This document shows, piece by piece, positions 19,423 to 28,533 of a DNA stretch of 64,000 bases; positions within the stretch are counted from its first letter, which is position 1; every line of letters begins with the position of its first letter. The stretch spans positions 620,001-684,000 of the forward strand of contig CAVRQC010000038.1 in assembly GCA_963723205.1 (NCBI GenBank), in the 5' to 3' direction. The translations under genes were made by a program, and so were the position numbers. Source of the stretch: CAVQBP01 sp963723205 (lineage in GTDB: Bacteria; Bacteroidota; Ignavibacteria; Ignavibacteriales; Ignavibacteriaceae). The notes under the pieces were generated by a model. That model did not search any database. It saw only the letters and a list, made by a program, of their open reading frames with translations, and was not told where the DNA came from.

Positions 19423-19998
19423 TTAGTTAATAAATCCCCATCGAGAAAAATGAGGTAGCTCAGCATTAATAACCTGCAGAATACCTCTTCCGGTATTAAC
19501 GTAAATACTTTCATATTTTGCTTTATGGTATGAACCATCAGGCGCCATATAAACAAAATCAACCTGGGAAGGATCCACATTGTGCAGATCAATACCGATA
19601 ATTCTAAGGTTGAAAATCACCGGCTTTGCCCAGGTACCGGAAGGATAAAAATCTGAAGCTCCAAATTCATCATTTACAGACATTCTAACATATCTTTGTC
19701 CTTTAAATGAAAATTTTTGAAATTCAGCATTGGCATAAATTGAAATTCTTCCGTATCGGCTCCAATAACGAGTATTAATTTCCAAATTAGTATCTTCATA
19801 ATCATATATGATTTTACTTACTGCAACATCTTTTTTAAGTGCAGTTTCAGTTGACTGTGGCAAAGTAATCCAATTTGGACTTCTTACTATATCATTAGTA
19901 TTTACAGTAGTGTCTACCGGGGAAACCAGATTTGAATTATTTTTACAGCCAATTACAAATAATGTTAAAAGTATTAAAATATATAAATACCTGTTCAT
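19423..19998 (-). CDS. Secreted lipoprotein of unknown function
   Basis: 191 residues. The N-terminus is a lipoprotein signal: MNRYLYILILLTLFVIGC, with Cys18 as the lipidation site, followed by an Asn/Ser-rich linker. I start at the ATG at 19998 because AGGA lies eight bases upstream and because this gives a normal signal peptide; an upstream ATG at 20025 would add nine polar residues. The C-terminal part contains EFGASDFYPSGTWAKP and ends AELPHFSRWGFIN, which resembles the F-(G/A)-PSG...kPv...l and HFSR(Y/W) pattern of ZU5-like beta domains found in envelope lipoproteins. Single gene, surface or periplasmic; role unknown. Confidence 0.7.
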   Translation of the reverse strand: MNRYLYILILLTLFVIGCKNNSNLVSPVDTTVNTNDIVRSPNWITLPQSTETALKKDVAVSKIIYDYEDTNLEINTRYWSRYGRISIYANAEFQKFSFKGQRYVRMSVNDEFGASDFYPSGTWAKPVIFNLRIIGIDLHNVDPSQVDFVYMAPDGSYHKAKYESIYVNTGRGILQVINAELPHFSRWGFIN

Positions 19999-20364
19999 TG
20001 CTTTGTTCCTATTATTCTTTTGCATTTTTGTTTATGCTGTTAATACAAGAGCCAAGCCGTTAAGTAATAAGTAATTATTACTATGCATTTTTTTTACAAG
20101 GCTGCTATAAGTAATTACTACCATTTATTTTTGTAATATTTACTGTTATATTTTTATATCATGTTCTGGAGTGGAACACTATTATAATATGTTTTATTTT
20201 ACATCATCACTGCCGAATTTTTGAATAAATATTGAAGTTTTACAAATATTATGTTAAGCAGTAGAAAAAGTTGAGACACTTTTTAGTCACACTAATAATT
20301 TATTTGATCTTTTTTAATTTTTGTGCAACATCTTAACTAATGTCAATCCTAAAAGGGACGCTTA
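19999..20364. other. Divergent intergenic region
   Basis: No gene seen. It separates the lipoprotein gene (minus) from the TfoX-like gene (plus) and should hold both promoters. An AAGGGA at 20351-20356 serves as ribosome site for the ATG at 20365. Confidence 0.4.
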
Positions 20365-20691
20365 ATGGCATACAGTGAAAAATTAGCAAACAGAATTAGA
20401 GAAACACTTAGCGGGATTCCAAAGGTAGAAGAGAAAAAAATGTTCGGCGGAATCGCATTTATGGTCAATGAAAAGATGTGCATTACTGTTAAAAATTCCA
20501 GAATAATGTGCCGTATCGATCCTGATATTTACCAAGAAGCAGTAAAAAGAAAAGGCTGTCATCCGGTTATAATGAGAGACAAAGAGTATAAAGAATTCAT
20601 ATATATAGAAGAAGAGGGGATAAAATCCAAAAAAGACTTTGATTACTGGATAAGCCAGGCTCTCAATTTTAACAAAAAGATAAAGTATTGA
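20365..20691 (+). CDS. TfoX/Sxy N-terminal domain protein
   Basis: 108 residues matching the TfoX N-terminal domain. The start MAYSEKLANRIRETL, the KKMFGGIAFMVNEKM core and the pattern ending in YWISQAL are typical of the stand-alone form. Full-length Sxy/TfoX regulates competence in Gammaproteobacteria, but single-domain proteins like this one are common elsewhere and have no settled role. It lacks the C-terminal TfoX domain. Single gene. Confidence 0.85.
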   Translation: MAYSEKLANRIRETLSGIPKVEEKKMFGGIAFMVNEKMCITVKNSRIMCRIDPDIYQEAVKRKGCHPVIMRDKEYKEFIYIEEEGIKSKKDFDYWISQALNFNKKIKY

Positions 20692-20921
20692 TGAAGAAAA
20701 AAGTCGGATAATTCAGACTATATCATAAGTAATTAAGTGATCTTCATATATTCTCTTTCATCTGCAATAACTTCTGAATTTTTATTCCACCCTGGTTAGG
20801 CGGGTCTGTGCGTGCCAAATAAAAAAAAGTTAAATTTGAATACGATAAAGTGGAGATTTACACAAAGATTATTTAATCTTTTGTGCCGTTTTAATACCAA
20901 ACAAACAATCTTAAAATTATA

Positions 20922-21740
20922 ATGGATAATAAAAACAAAATTAATTTAGGAAGCGTACAGGAAACATTACTGCTGCCTCTGTGGGGCAGAGCAATTGAAA
21001 CAAAAAAGGAGAAGCCTCTTTTAATTTATGACAGAGCCGTTTCCATAATTTAAAACATCCCATATGATTTCAGTATTATCTCTAAAAATATGAAAAAGCT
21101 GAACCAGCTGTCATGGATTGCAAGAAGTATTTTCTTTTATAATTAAATAAAGGAATTTGTTTAGAAATTTCCTGATGCAGGAATAATCAATATAGGCTGC
21201 GGACTTGATACAAAATTTGATCGTGTAGATAATGGAAAAATATACTGGATTGATTTGGATTTGCCGGATGTAATTGAGTTAAGAAAAAAATATATTCCTG
21301 AAACAAACAAAAGAAAATTTATTTCGAAATCTGTATTCGATTCAAACTGGTATGAATGCATAGAAGACAGGAATAATATTATGCTATTAATAGCTGGTGT
21401 AATTTATTACTTTGAAGAACAGGAAGTTAAAAGACTTTTTAATGATTTTCATACATTTATTCCGGGAGCTGAAATTGTCTGCGATTACAGCTCTAAAAGA
21501 GGGGTAGAAATTTCCAATAAAAAGGTTATTGAAAACGGAGGGATGAATAAATCGGCATACCTCTGCTGGGGTATTGATAATATTTTTGAAATTGAAAAAT
21601 GGGATAGCAGCATAAAAATTATCAGCAATATACCAATATTTAAAAAACACAAAAAGAATTACCCGTTAATAAAAAGAATAGGAATGAATATATCAGATAA
21701 ATTAAAAGTAATGTCATTGGCCCACATTAAAATAAACTAA
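20922..21740 (+). pseudogene. Decayed class I SAM O-methyltransferase (LCM/Ppm-type) with three in-frame stops
   Basis: One continuous frame from the ATG at 20922 encodes a leucine-carboxyl-methyltransferase-like protein. It has an N-terminal helix region (LGSVQETLLLPLWGRAIE), the SAM-binding motif NIGCGLDTKFDR, then IYWIDLDLPDVIELR, and a C-terminus ending LAHIKIN. It is interrupted by TAA at 21051, TAA at 21144 and TAG at 21162, with no shift in frame. All three lie in the N-terminal third, before the SAM motif. A truncated product from about 21255 would lack the SAM-binding loop. Each stop can arise by one change from a Glu or Gln codon. I take it as a pseudogene. Confidence 0.8.
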
Positions 21741-22193
21741 CCGGGCTGTATTTATTATTCTTTCCCTTTAAATATTTAAATCTGCATTAATAGAATACAT
21801 ACCGTAAGCACCCCGTTTTTATGCAAATTTCAGTAGTATTTAATCTGCATTTATCTATTTTTTTTCTTGACATTCAAAATTTTCATGTATAATTTGAAAC
21901 GGTTCAATTATTTCTGAAAATAATCAGATCATTAACAATTTTAATTTGGTAATAAATATTTCTGTTTAACAGATATTGCAGAAATAGGCAGAACCATTCC
22001 GGGGAAAATTTTTGTTAATCAAAAAAAAGGAAGGTTTGAATGAAGGGGGTTCAATTTTTTCCGGCTGAACTTTCTCACTTCCAATAACCTTTAATCAGCG
22101 TTATTTGTTAATTAATGCATTTACTTATGCAAAGACTTACTACACATGCAATTCAAATAATATTTTATTGAATAACCATCAGGAGTTAAAATA
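21741..22193. other. Intergenic region upstream of the esterase gene
   Basis: No gene. It contains the promoter candidate at 21867-21893 and the AGGAG ribosome site at 22181-22185 for the esterase. If the promoter is real, the mRNA has a 5' leader of about 290 bases, within which I see no clear riboswitch. Confidence 0.4.
21867..21893 (+). promoter_or_regulatory. Candidate promoter of the esterase gene
   Basis: TTGACA at 21867-21872 and TATAAT at 21888-21893 both match the sigma-70 consensus perfectly, but the spacer is only 15 bases, shorter than the usual 17. The distance to the ATG at 22194 is 300 bases. Confidence 0.35.
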
Positions 22194-24587
22194 ATGTGGA
22201 TTACATTTTTACAATTTAATCGTTCTTTTCTAATGCTTTTGTTAATATTTCTGTTTCTGTTAAATACACTTGTGGTTGTTGAATCTTTTGCACAGGATAT
22301 GCCTCTGGTTTATGATGTAGAGAATACAGGTGCGGATTGTCCGATACCTTATTTGCCTTCATTCAGTGAACTGACTACTTCCTTCAAACCATTACCCGAT
22401 CCGTTTGAATGGGCTGACGGCAGAGGTCGTATGAAAAATTTTTCCGACTGGAGTATTCGGCGAGCTGAGCTCGGTGCTCAGTTCCAGAATTATGAGATAG
22501 GTAAAAAACCACCCCGACCCGACAGCATAACTGCCAGCTACTCAAATGGTGTACTTACTATAAATGTTACTGTGGACGGCCGAACACTTAAGTTGTCTTC
22601 ACAGGTAATCCTTCCGGCCGGAACGGGACCTTTTCCTGCAGTGATAGGTATGAATAGTCCAAGCGGCAGCATTCCATCCGGCATCTTCACCAGCCGCAAT
22701 ATTGCAGAAATAACTTTCAGCCATAATCAGGTAACAACTTACGGTAATCCTAGTACTTCAAATCAATACTATCTGTTATATCCAAATCTTAATCCGACCA
22801 ATACCGGGCAATACAGTGCATGGGCATGGGGAGTTAGCCGCATCATCGACGGGTTGGAACTGGTACAGAATGTTCTTCCAATAGATTTAAAACATATAGC
22901 TGTTACCGGCTGTTCTTATGCAGGCAAAATGGCATTGTTTGCTGGAGCATTTGATGAACGAATTGCTCTTACAATTGCCCAGGAGTCAGGCGGCGGCGGT
23001 GCTACATCGTGGCGATACTCGCATTCCGAACCTGTTGGAACAGTTGAATTAATAGATAATACAGATTATAACTGGTTTATGAATTCGATGAATCAATTTT
23101 CAGGTGACAATGTTTGGCGTCTCCCTGAGGATCATCATGAGTTAATGGCAATGTGTGCACCACGTGCATTATTAGTTACCGGAAACCCGGATTACACATG
23201 GTTGTCAAATCCATCGTGCTATGTTGCCAGTGAGGCTTGTAAGGAAGTATATAATACTTTAGGCATATCCGACAGGTTCGGTTTTTCTGTTGTGGGCGGA
23301 CATTTACACTGCGCAGTTCCAAACAGCCAGATTCCCGAAATCGAAGCATTTGTGGACAAGTTCCTACTTGGTAGGGATACTGTAAAAACAGACAGTATAG
23401 CTGACAGCCCGTATAATATTGCTCTTTCACCATGGATAACATGGACAAACCCGGTACTTCTGAATGATACAACTTTTTATACATCTTTAGTTTATCCTTC
23501 AAATCTTCAGACAGGTCTTGATACAAGTATTACCTTGAAATGGAAGAAGATAAATGCATCAGAAAAGTATTATATAGAATTATCAACTGATCGGTCATTT
23601 GACAGCGTTTATATAAGTGATTCAACATTAACTGATACATTAAAAACATTCACCGGGTTAACAAAGAATCAAAGATACTATTGGCATGTAAAAGTGAAAA
23701 GCGCTTCGGATTCAGGTCCATGGAGTAATACATTCAGCTTTGTAACTACGTTATCTATACCAGCTACACCTAAATTGGTTTCTTCTGTTTCAGATAAAAC
23801 GGGCTATATTACATTTACCTGGAACAGAGTAGAAAATGTTGATAAATACACAACCCAGGTAGCTGTCAATGAAGCATTCACAAGTATATTCAAGTCAGCT
23901 ACGACAACAGATACAAGTAATTCTATCACATGGTTTAGAGAGGGAATAAAATACTACTGGCGTGTTCAGGCAAACAATCTTGCAGGCAGCGGTTTGTGGA
24001 GCGATACCGGTAATGTTACTATAATCTATTTACCTTCAGATCTTGTTTTACAGTCAAGTGCAGCAAATGATATTACTATTACCTGGAAAAATAACTCCAC
24101 AATTGAAGACGGAAATATAATCGAACGCAAGCAGGACTCCCAGGATTCTTTTACAGTCATTGATACATCAAAAGGAACCGGGAATGAGTATGTAGATAAA
24201 AATGTTGAAGATGGTCAAAATTACACTTACAGAATAAAGGCATATAAGGATTCACTGGAATCGGAATACAGCAATGAGGCTTCTTTTTTAGTGGACGTTA
24301 AGGGAGAAACAGGGAAAATACCAACTGAATATTCAATAAGCCAGAACTTCCCCAATCCATTTAATCCTACTACAAAAATTAAATTTGGTTTACCTAAAGC
24401 AGGGCTTACAAGAATTACAGTGTATGATCTTCTCGGCAGGGAAATTATGACATTAATAAATAATGAATTAAAAGTCGGCTATCATGAAATTAATATTGAC
24501 GCGCATAATTTACCAAGCGGAATCTATTTGTACAAAATTCAATCGGGAGATTTTACCCAGACTAAAAAAATGATTTTAATGAAGTAA
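22194..24587 (+). CDS. Secreted CE15-like glucuronoyl esterase with FN3 domains and T9SS sorting domain
   Basis: 797 residues. A signal peptide ends near residue 33 (SFAQ). The catalytic domain (about 40-395) has the CE15 hallmark G-C-S-Y-A-G-K with Ser241, an acid in AQESGG (Glu264), and a His in GGHLHC (His370 or His372, the latter more likely). CE15 enzymes cut the ester bond between lignin alcohols and 4-O-methyl-glucuronic acid on xylan. Three fibronectin-III-like domains follow (about 425-515, 517-605, 610-700). The C-terminal 85 residues are a T9SS type A sorting domain (QNFPNPFNPTTKI to KMILMK), so the protein is exported and probably held on the cell surface. Ribosome site AGGAG. It stands alone, without other carbohydrate enzymes nearby. 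Confidence 0.88.
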   Translation: MWITFLQFNRSFLMLLLIFLFLLNTLVVVESFAQDMPLVYDVENTGADCPIPYLPSFSELTTSFKPLPDPFEWADGRGRMKNFSDWSIRRAELGAQFQNYEIGKKPPRPDSITASYSNGVLTINVTVDGRTLKLSSQVILPAGTGPFPAVIGMNSPSGSIPSGIFTSRNIAEITFSHNQVTTYGNPSTSNQYYLLYPNLNPTNTGQYSAWAWGVSRIIDGLELVQNVLPIDLKHIAVTGCSYAGKMALFAGAFDERIALTIAQESGGGGATSWRYSHSEPVGTVELIDNTDYNWFMNSMNQFSGDNVWRLPEDHHELMAMCAPRALLVTGNPDYTWLSNPSCYVASEACKEVYNTLGISDRFGFSVVGGHLHCAVPNSQIPEIEAFVDKFLLGRDTVKTDSIADSPYNIALSPWITWTNPVLLNDTTFYTSLVYPSNLQTGLDTSITLKWKKINASEKYYIELSTDRSFDSVYISDSTLTDTLKTFTGLTKNQRYYWHVKVKSASDSGPWSNTFSFVTTLSIPATPKLVSSVSDKTGYITFTWNRVENVDKYTTQVAVNEAFTSIFKSATTTDTSNSITWFREGIKYYWRVQANNLAGSGLWSDTGNVTIIYLPSDLVLQSSAANDITITWKNNSTIEDGNIIERKQDSQDSFTVIDTSKGTGNEYVDKNVEDGQNYTYRIKAYKDSLESEYSNEASFLVDVKGETGKIPTEYSISQNFPNPFNPTTKIKFGLPKAGLTRITVYDLLGREIMTLINNELKVGYHEINIDAHNLPSGIYLYKIQSGDFTQTKKMILMK

Positions 24588-24961
24588 AAAAAACGTCGAC
24601 ACAGTTCAAACACAGCAAATAAGTTTTTAAGTATTCTTTAAAATAAAAAATGCTCCGCAAAAAAATTTCCGGGGTTATTTATTTGATCAAGCACTAAAAC
24701 ATTATGAATATATTTTTTATTCCAGTTTTAAGCATTCTAATTCAAAATAAAAGTATAAAGAAAATAATTATAGTTTTTTTATATAGTGTAAAAATTACCG
24801 GTTCAAGCAACAAATACTAAATTTTCTAATCCACAAAAACTTAAATCTGTTTCAACATAACTTAATTTTATATTATAAGTAAGGAATATATTCATAATAG
24901 ATTTTTTTCTTTTTAAAAATTAAGCTTAAATAAAAAATTTGCGATAAACAGAAGAATGTTT
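24588..24961. other. Intergenic region after the esterase
   Basis: No gene seen. About 24647-24685 holds an imperfect inverted repeat (AATAAA...TGCTCCG with CGGGGTTATTTATT) that could end the convergent transcripts. The stem has mismatches and I would not call it a terminator outright. Confidence 0.3.
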
Positions 24962-25723
24962 TTAGCTCAACATTTCCTTTAATAAAATTTTACTTCCGGG
25001 AATAAAATCAACACTTTCTTCCTCCCTTTTGGCTAATTTGTAATAAGCAATGAAGAATCTTGAATCTTTGGATATATTCTGAGTGATATTTAAGGCAACA
25101 TTTACCGCGGCTACTCCTTTATTCTTTTTGATCAGTTTCTCTTCAAAGAAATCCGAATTCTGAAAATTAAAATATAGCTTTTCCCTGGATATTAAAAAAC
25201 TCCCTCTGTAATTAGGGTGAATAAATTCCAATATATTCTTACCGATTATTTCATCTTCCGCATACCCCAAAATATTTGCAAATCTCTTATTTGATATTAT
25301 TATCCTGCCGTCAGCATCAAAATAAACAATACCGGTCATTGACATCTTATTTAAAAGAAAATTAAATTGCTTCTCAATTTCGTTTTTTAACTCACTTTCT
25401 TTTCCTTGCTTATATAAAATTGAAGTCAGCATCCAGATAATTAATATTCCAATAATTCTACTAATGACAGCAAATTCCGGAGCTGCTCCATTAGGTGAAA
25501 TAAAATATCCTATTGCAGTTAGTATGGCACCGGCATAACCAAAAATTACCAGATATTTTTTGGGTAATTTAAAAGAAGCGTAAAAAATAACAACCAGGTA
25601 AAAGAACCAATCCAAATACCCTCTCGGGGTCAGAAAATCAATAATAAAAACAGCAGCTACAACTATTGTCAGGAAGACAAAAGTAATAGTTAATTCAAAA
25701 TTATTTAGATTTCTCTCATTCAT
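24962..25723 (-). CDS. Membrane-anchored PAS protein without an output domain
   Basis: 253 residues. Four hydrophobic helices (about 10-31, 37-53, 57-75, 85-106) form a compact membrane domain. A short coil (about 107-125) and a single PAS domain (about 125-230) follow, with GIVYFDADGRIIISNKRFANILGY and a GKNILEFIHPNYR segment. No HisKA, HATPase, GGDEF, HTH or methyl-accepting region follows the PAS; the protein ends 20-25 residues later. Members of this build normally continue into a kinase. It sits 204 bases after the start of the hybrid kinase gene upstream and may be a sensor partner or a truncated gene. Confidence 0.75.
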   Translation of the reverse strand: MNERNLNNFELTITFVFLTIVVAAVFIIDFLTPRGYLDWFFYLVVIFYASFKLPKKYLVIFGYAGAILTAIGYFISPNGAAPEFAVISRIIGILIIWMLTSILYKQGKESELKNEIEKQFNFLLNKMSMTGIVYFDADGRIIISNKRFANILGYAEDEIIGKNILEFIHPNYRGSFLISREKLYFNFQNSDFFEEKLIKKNKGVAAVNVALNITQNISKDSRFFIAYYKLAKREEESVDFIPGSKILLKEMLS

Positions 25724-25927
25724 AAAACACCAAATCTATAATCAAAAATTGTTACCGGGACAAAAGATATGAAAAGAATTTTCTAATATATATGATGAGA
25801 TAAATTGGTATGATTTAGAGAACATCCCGGATTTTTAAATGTTTTCTTATTTTAATACAAATACACGTATTATTAAACAAAGAATAAATGAGGAGTAAAC
25901 CGGAGCAAATATTAAGGAAAGAGTTAA

Positions 25928-28234
25928 TCAGAAAATTTCTTCCAGTAAATCAATTAAGTCAAGCTTATCAAATGGTTTTGCAATATAATGGGAACAACCG
26001 GCTGAAAGGAACTTTTCCCTGTCACCAAGCATAGCATACGCAGTGACTGCTATAATAGGTACATTTTCATAACCTTTTAATTCCCTTATCTTTTGAGTTA
26101 CTTCAAGACCATTCATTCCGAATCCTAAATCAATATCCATCAAAATTGCATCATATTTTTTCTTCTCAACCATCTGCAATGCTGTTAAACCGTCAAGAGC
26201 AGAATCAACAACATATCTTTCCAGTAAATAGATTTTAATAATATCTATTGAAGGAATATCATTTTCGACCAGCAATAATGAATAGTTCCCTTTTTCTTCA
26301 TCCATTTTAATTTCCTTTTCTTCACTAACATTATTTCTTTTTTCAGCCGGAATAATTGAAGCAGATGGAAATTTAACCGTAAATTTAGAACCGGCTCCCA
26401 GTCTGCTTGCTACAAAAATTTTACCACCAAGCAGCTCTACAAATTTTTTGGTGATAGTTAATCCTAATCCTGTTCCTTCAAAATTCCGCGCATTACCTTC
26501 GCTTATCTGACGAAATGGCTCAAAAATAATATCAATGTTTTCAGACTGAATACCTATACCGGTATCTTCTATTTCAATAACCGAAAAATCTTTTCCATTT
26601 TCAATCTTTTTTCCTGCAGTTATAGCAACTTTCCCAACGTTTGTATATTTAATTGCATTATTAATTAAATTTTCAATAATTTGAACAAACATTCTTCTAT
26701 CAAGCATTGAAGATATATTTTCTTCTTTAATTATCAAATCTATTTTCAGATTTTTTTCTATAGCAGCTATTTCGAAAAGCTTCACTATTTCCCGCAATAT
26801 TTCCGGAACGTTAAGGTTAATCGGAATTATCTCAATTTTATTTGCTTCAATTCTTGATAAATCCAAAATCAGATTTAGAGTTTCTTTCAACCTGCTGCTG
26901 CTCTTTAACAGAGTTCCGGCCATTTCTTTTAACGGAGATTCCTGCAACTCATTATAAAGTGTTTCCGCATAACCCATAATGCCAGTCATAGGTGTTCTTA
27001 ATTCGTGACTCATATTCGCAAGGAAAATGGATTTCATCCTGTTCATCTCTTCGGCTTTTTCCTTTGCAGCTTTTAATTCGGCTTCATTTCTTTTTCGTTC
27101 GGTTATATCTTCCTGCAAGCCTAAGAAATGAGTGATGTTTCCTTCATTATCCTTAACTGGAGAAATTAATGCAGAAGCCCAATATATTTCTCCGTTCTTC
27201 TTTTTATTTTGAAATTCACCGGTCCAATCATTTCCTGAAGTAATTGTTTTCCATAATATTTCATATTCCGAAGGAGGCTTCAATCCGGAAGAAAAAATTC
27301 TTGGATTTTCACCTCTTATTTCCTCCAGTGAATAACCTGTAACCTGCTGAAATTTCGGATTTATGTATTCTATGCTGCCGTCTAAATCTGTTATTATTAC
27401 AGATGCCGGACTCTGCTGCACTGCACGTGAAAGAATACGTAATTGTTCCTCGGACTTTTTGCTTTCTGTTTTATCAATTATAAATCCTCTTAAACCGATT
27501 ATTCTATCTTCAGCATAAATAGGGCTGGCACTAATCTCAGCAGGAAATATAAAACCATCTTTTGCTAAAATATTGTACTCTCTATTATATAAAATTTTCC
27601 CGGTCATAATTTCTGCAATATCCTCAACAGCTCTTTCTCTTTCCGAAGTATTAATAATTTGCAATAATGAAATCCCTTTTGCAGTCTCTTCACAAGAATA
27701 CCCGATTTTTTCTATTATATTTTTGTTTGCATAAGTAATCTTGCCGGTTGAATCTGTTTCAAAGATCATTTGAGGAAGCATCTCCGCCAGATCCTTATAT
27801 TTTTTTTCACTTTTTTTAATTTCATCTATAGCATTCTTCTGTTCGGTTACATCGAGCAGTGTTCCGAGAATTGCTGGTTTGTTATTATAACTTGCAAGTG
27901 AACCGAACACCTCAATGAACTTTATTTTATTATTTTTGGTGATTCCCCTGAATTTATAATTAACCGATTTTATGTCCCCGCTTAGTCTATTATTTATATT
28001 ATTTTCAACTATGCTCAAATCTTCAGGCAGAGTTAAATTTATCGGACCCATTTTATTAAGCAATTCATCTACTGTATATTCGAAAATATCGGCTAACTTG
28101 GGATTGATATATTTAAAAATACCATCCTGGATAAGATAAATTCCAACAAGCGATTTTTCAGCTAAAATGGTAAAGTTTATTTCTGAACCGTGATAAATAC
28201 TCTTATTATCAACCGCATCTAATTTATCAGGCAT
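25928..28234 (-). CDS. Soluble hybrid histidine kinase: PAS3-HisKA-HATPase_c-REC
   Basis: 768 residues without membrane segments. Three PAS domains (about 18-138, 140-265, 268-392) are followed by HisKA, with the phospho-His near residue 409 in NMSHELRTPMTG. HATPase_c shows NLINNAIKYTN, DTGIGI and GTGLGLTI. A C-terminal receiver (about 650-768) has Asp near 699 in ILMDIDLGFGMNGLE and Lys in YIAKPFD. In the receiver the usual acidic pair reads E-N-D, a common variant. GGAAAG precedes the ATG. The kinase core is very like those at 9247 and 10451 (same linker AKEKAEEMNR), so the three are paralogues. No regulator with an output domain is adjacent. Confidence 0.92.
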   Translation of the reverse strand: MPDKLDAVDNKSIYHGSEINFTILAEKSLVGIYLIQDGIFKYINPKLADIFEYTVDELLNKMGPINLTLPEDLSIVENNINNRLSGDIKSVNYKFRGITKNNKIKFIEVFGSLASYNNKPAILGTLLDVTEQKNAIDEIKKSEKKYKDLAEMLPQMIFETDSTGKITYANKNIIEKIGYSCEETAKGISLLQIINTSERERAVEDIAEIMTGKILYNREYNILAKDGFIFPAEISASPIYAEDRIIGLRGFIIDKTESKKSEEQLRILSRAVQQSPASVIITDLDGSIEYINPKFQQVTGYSLEEIRGENPRIFSSGLKPPSEYEILWKTITSGNDWTGEFQNKKKNGEIYWASALISPVKDNEGNITHFLGLQEDITERKRNEAELKAAKEKAEEMNRMKSIFLANMSHELRTPMTGIMGYAETLYNELQESPLKEMAGTLLKSSSRLKETLNLILDLSRIEANKIEIIPINLNVPEILREIVKLFEIAAIEKNLKIDLIIKEENISSMLDRRMFVQIIENLINNAIKYTNVGKVAITAGKKIENGKDFSVIEIEDTGIGIQSENIDIIFEPFRQISEGNARNFEGTGLGLTITKKFVELLGGKIFVASRLGAGSKFTVKFPSASIIPAEKRNNVSEEKEIKMDEEKGNYSLLLVENDIPSIDIIKIYLLERYVVDSALDGLTALQMVEKKKYDAILMDIDLGFGMNGLEVTQKIRELKGYENVPIIAVTAYAMLGDREKFLSAGCSHYIAKPFDKLDLIDLLEEIF

Positions 28235-28454
28235 AATCTTTCCAATTTTGATTCTTATAAATTATTAAAATAAATGTATTTATAAAAATAAATTTTGATA
28301 AACAGTTTTACTAAACCGTATAATTACGTATAAAACTTGTATAAAAATAAATTTTACTTAAGAAAGGAGATCAATTGATTACCGGGAGTTAAATTAAAAT
28401 AAGTTTGAAATTCCGAAGAGAAGCTTGAAATGTAATACCGGAATTAACTATTAC

Positions 28455-28484
28455 AGTATGGTAACATAACATTACCAATGTCAA
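28455..28484 (-). promoter_or_regulatory. Weak promoter candidate with an overlapping palindrome
   Basis: On the minus strand TTGACA (28484-28479) is followed after 18 bases by CATACT (28460-28455), a poor -10. The spacer contains the palindrome GGTAATGTTATGTTACC (28476-28460), which could be an operator. It would serve the hybrid kinase starting at 28234. Confidence 0.25.
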
Positions 28485-28533
28485 AATAAAAACAAAATCT
28501 TTTTTTTATAAAATGAATTACAATTCTAATTGC

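Noticed and set aside
20922..21740. Genetic recoding of stop codons to explain the methyltransferase
   Set aside because: Both TAA and TAG would need recoding, yet all other genes in the window use them as normal stops.
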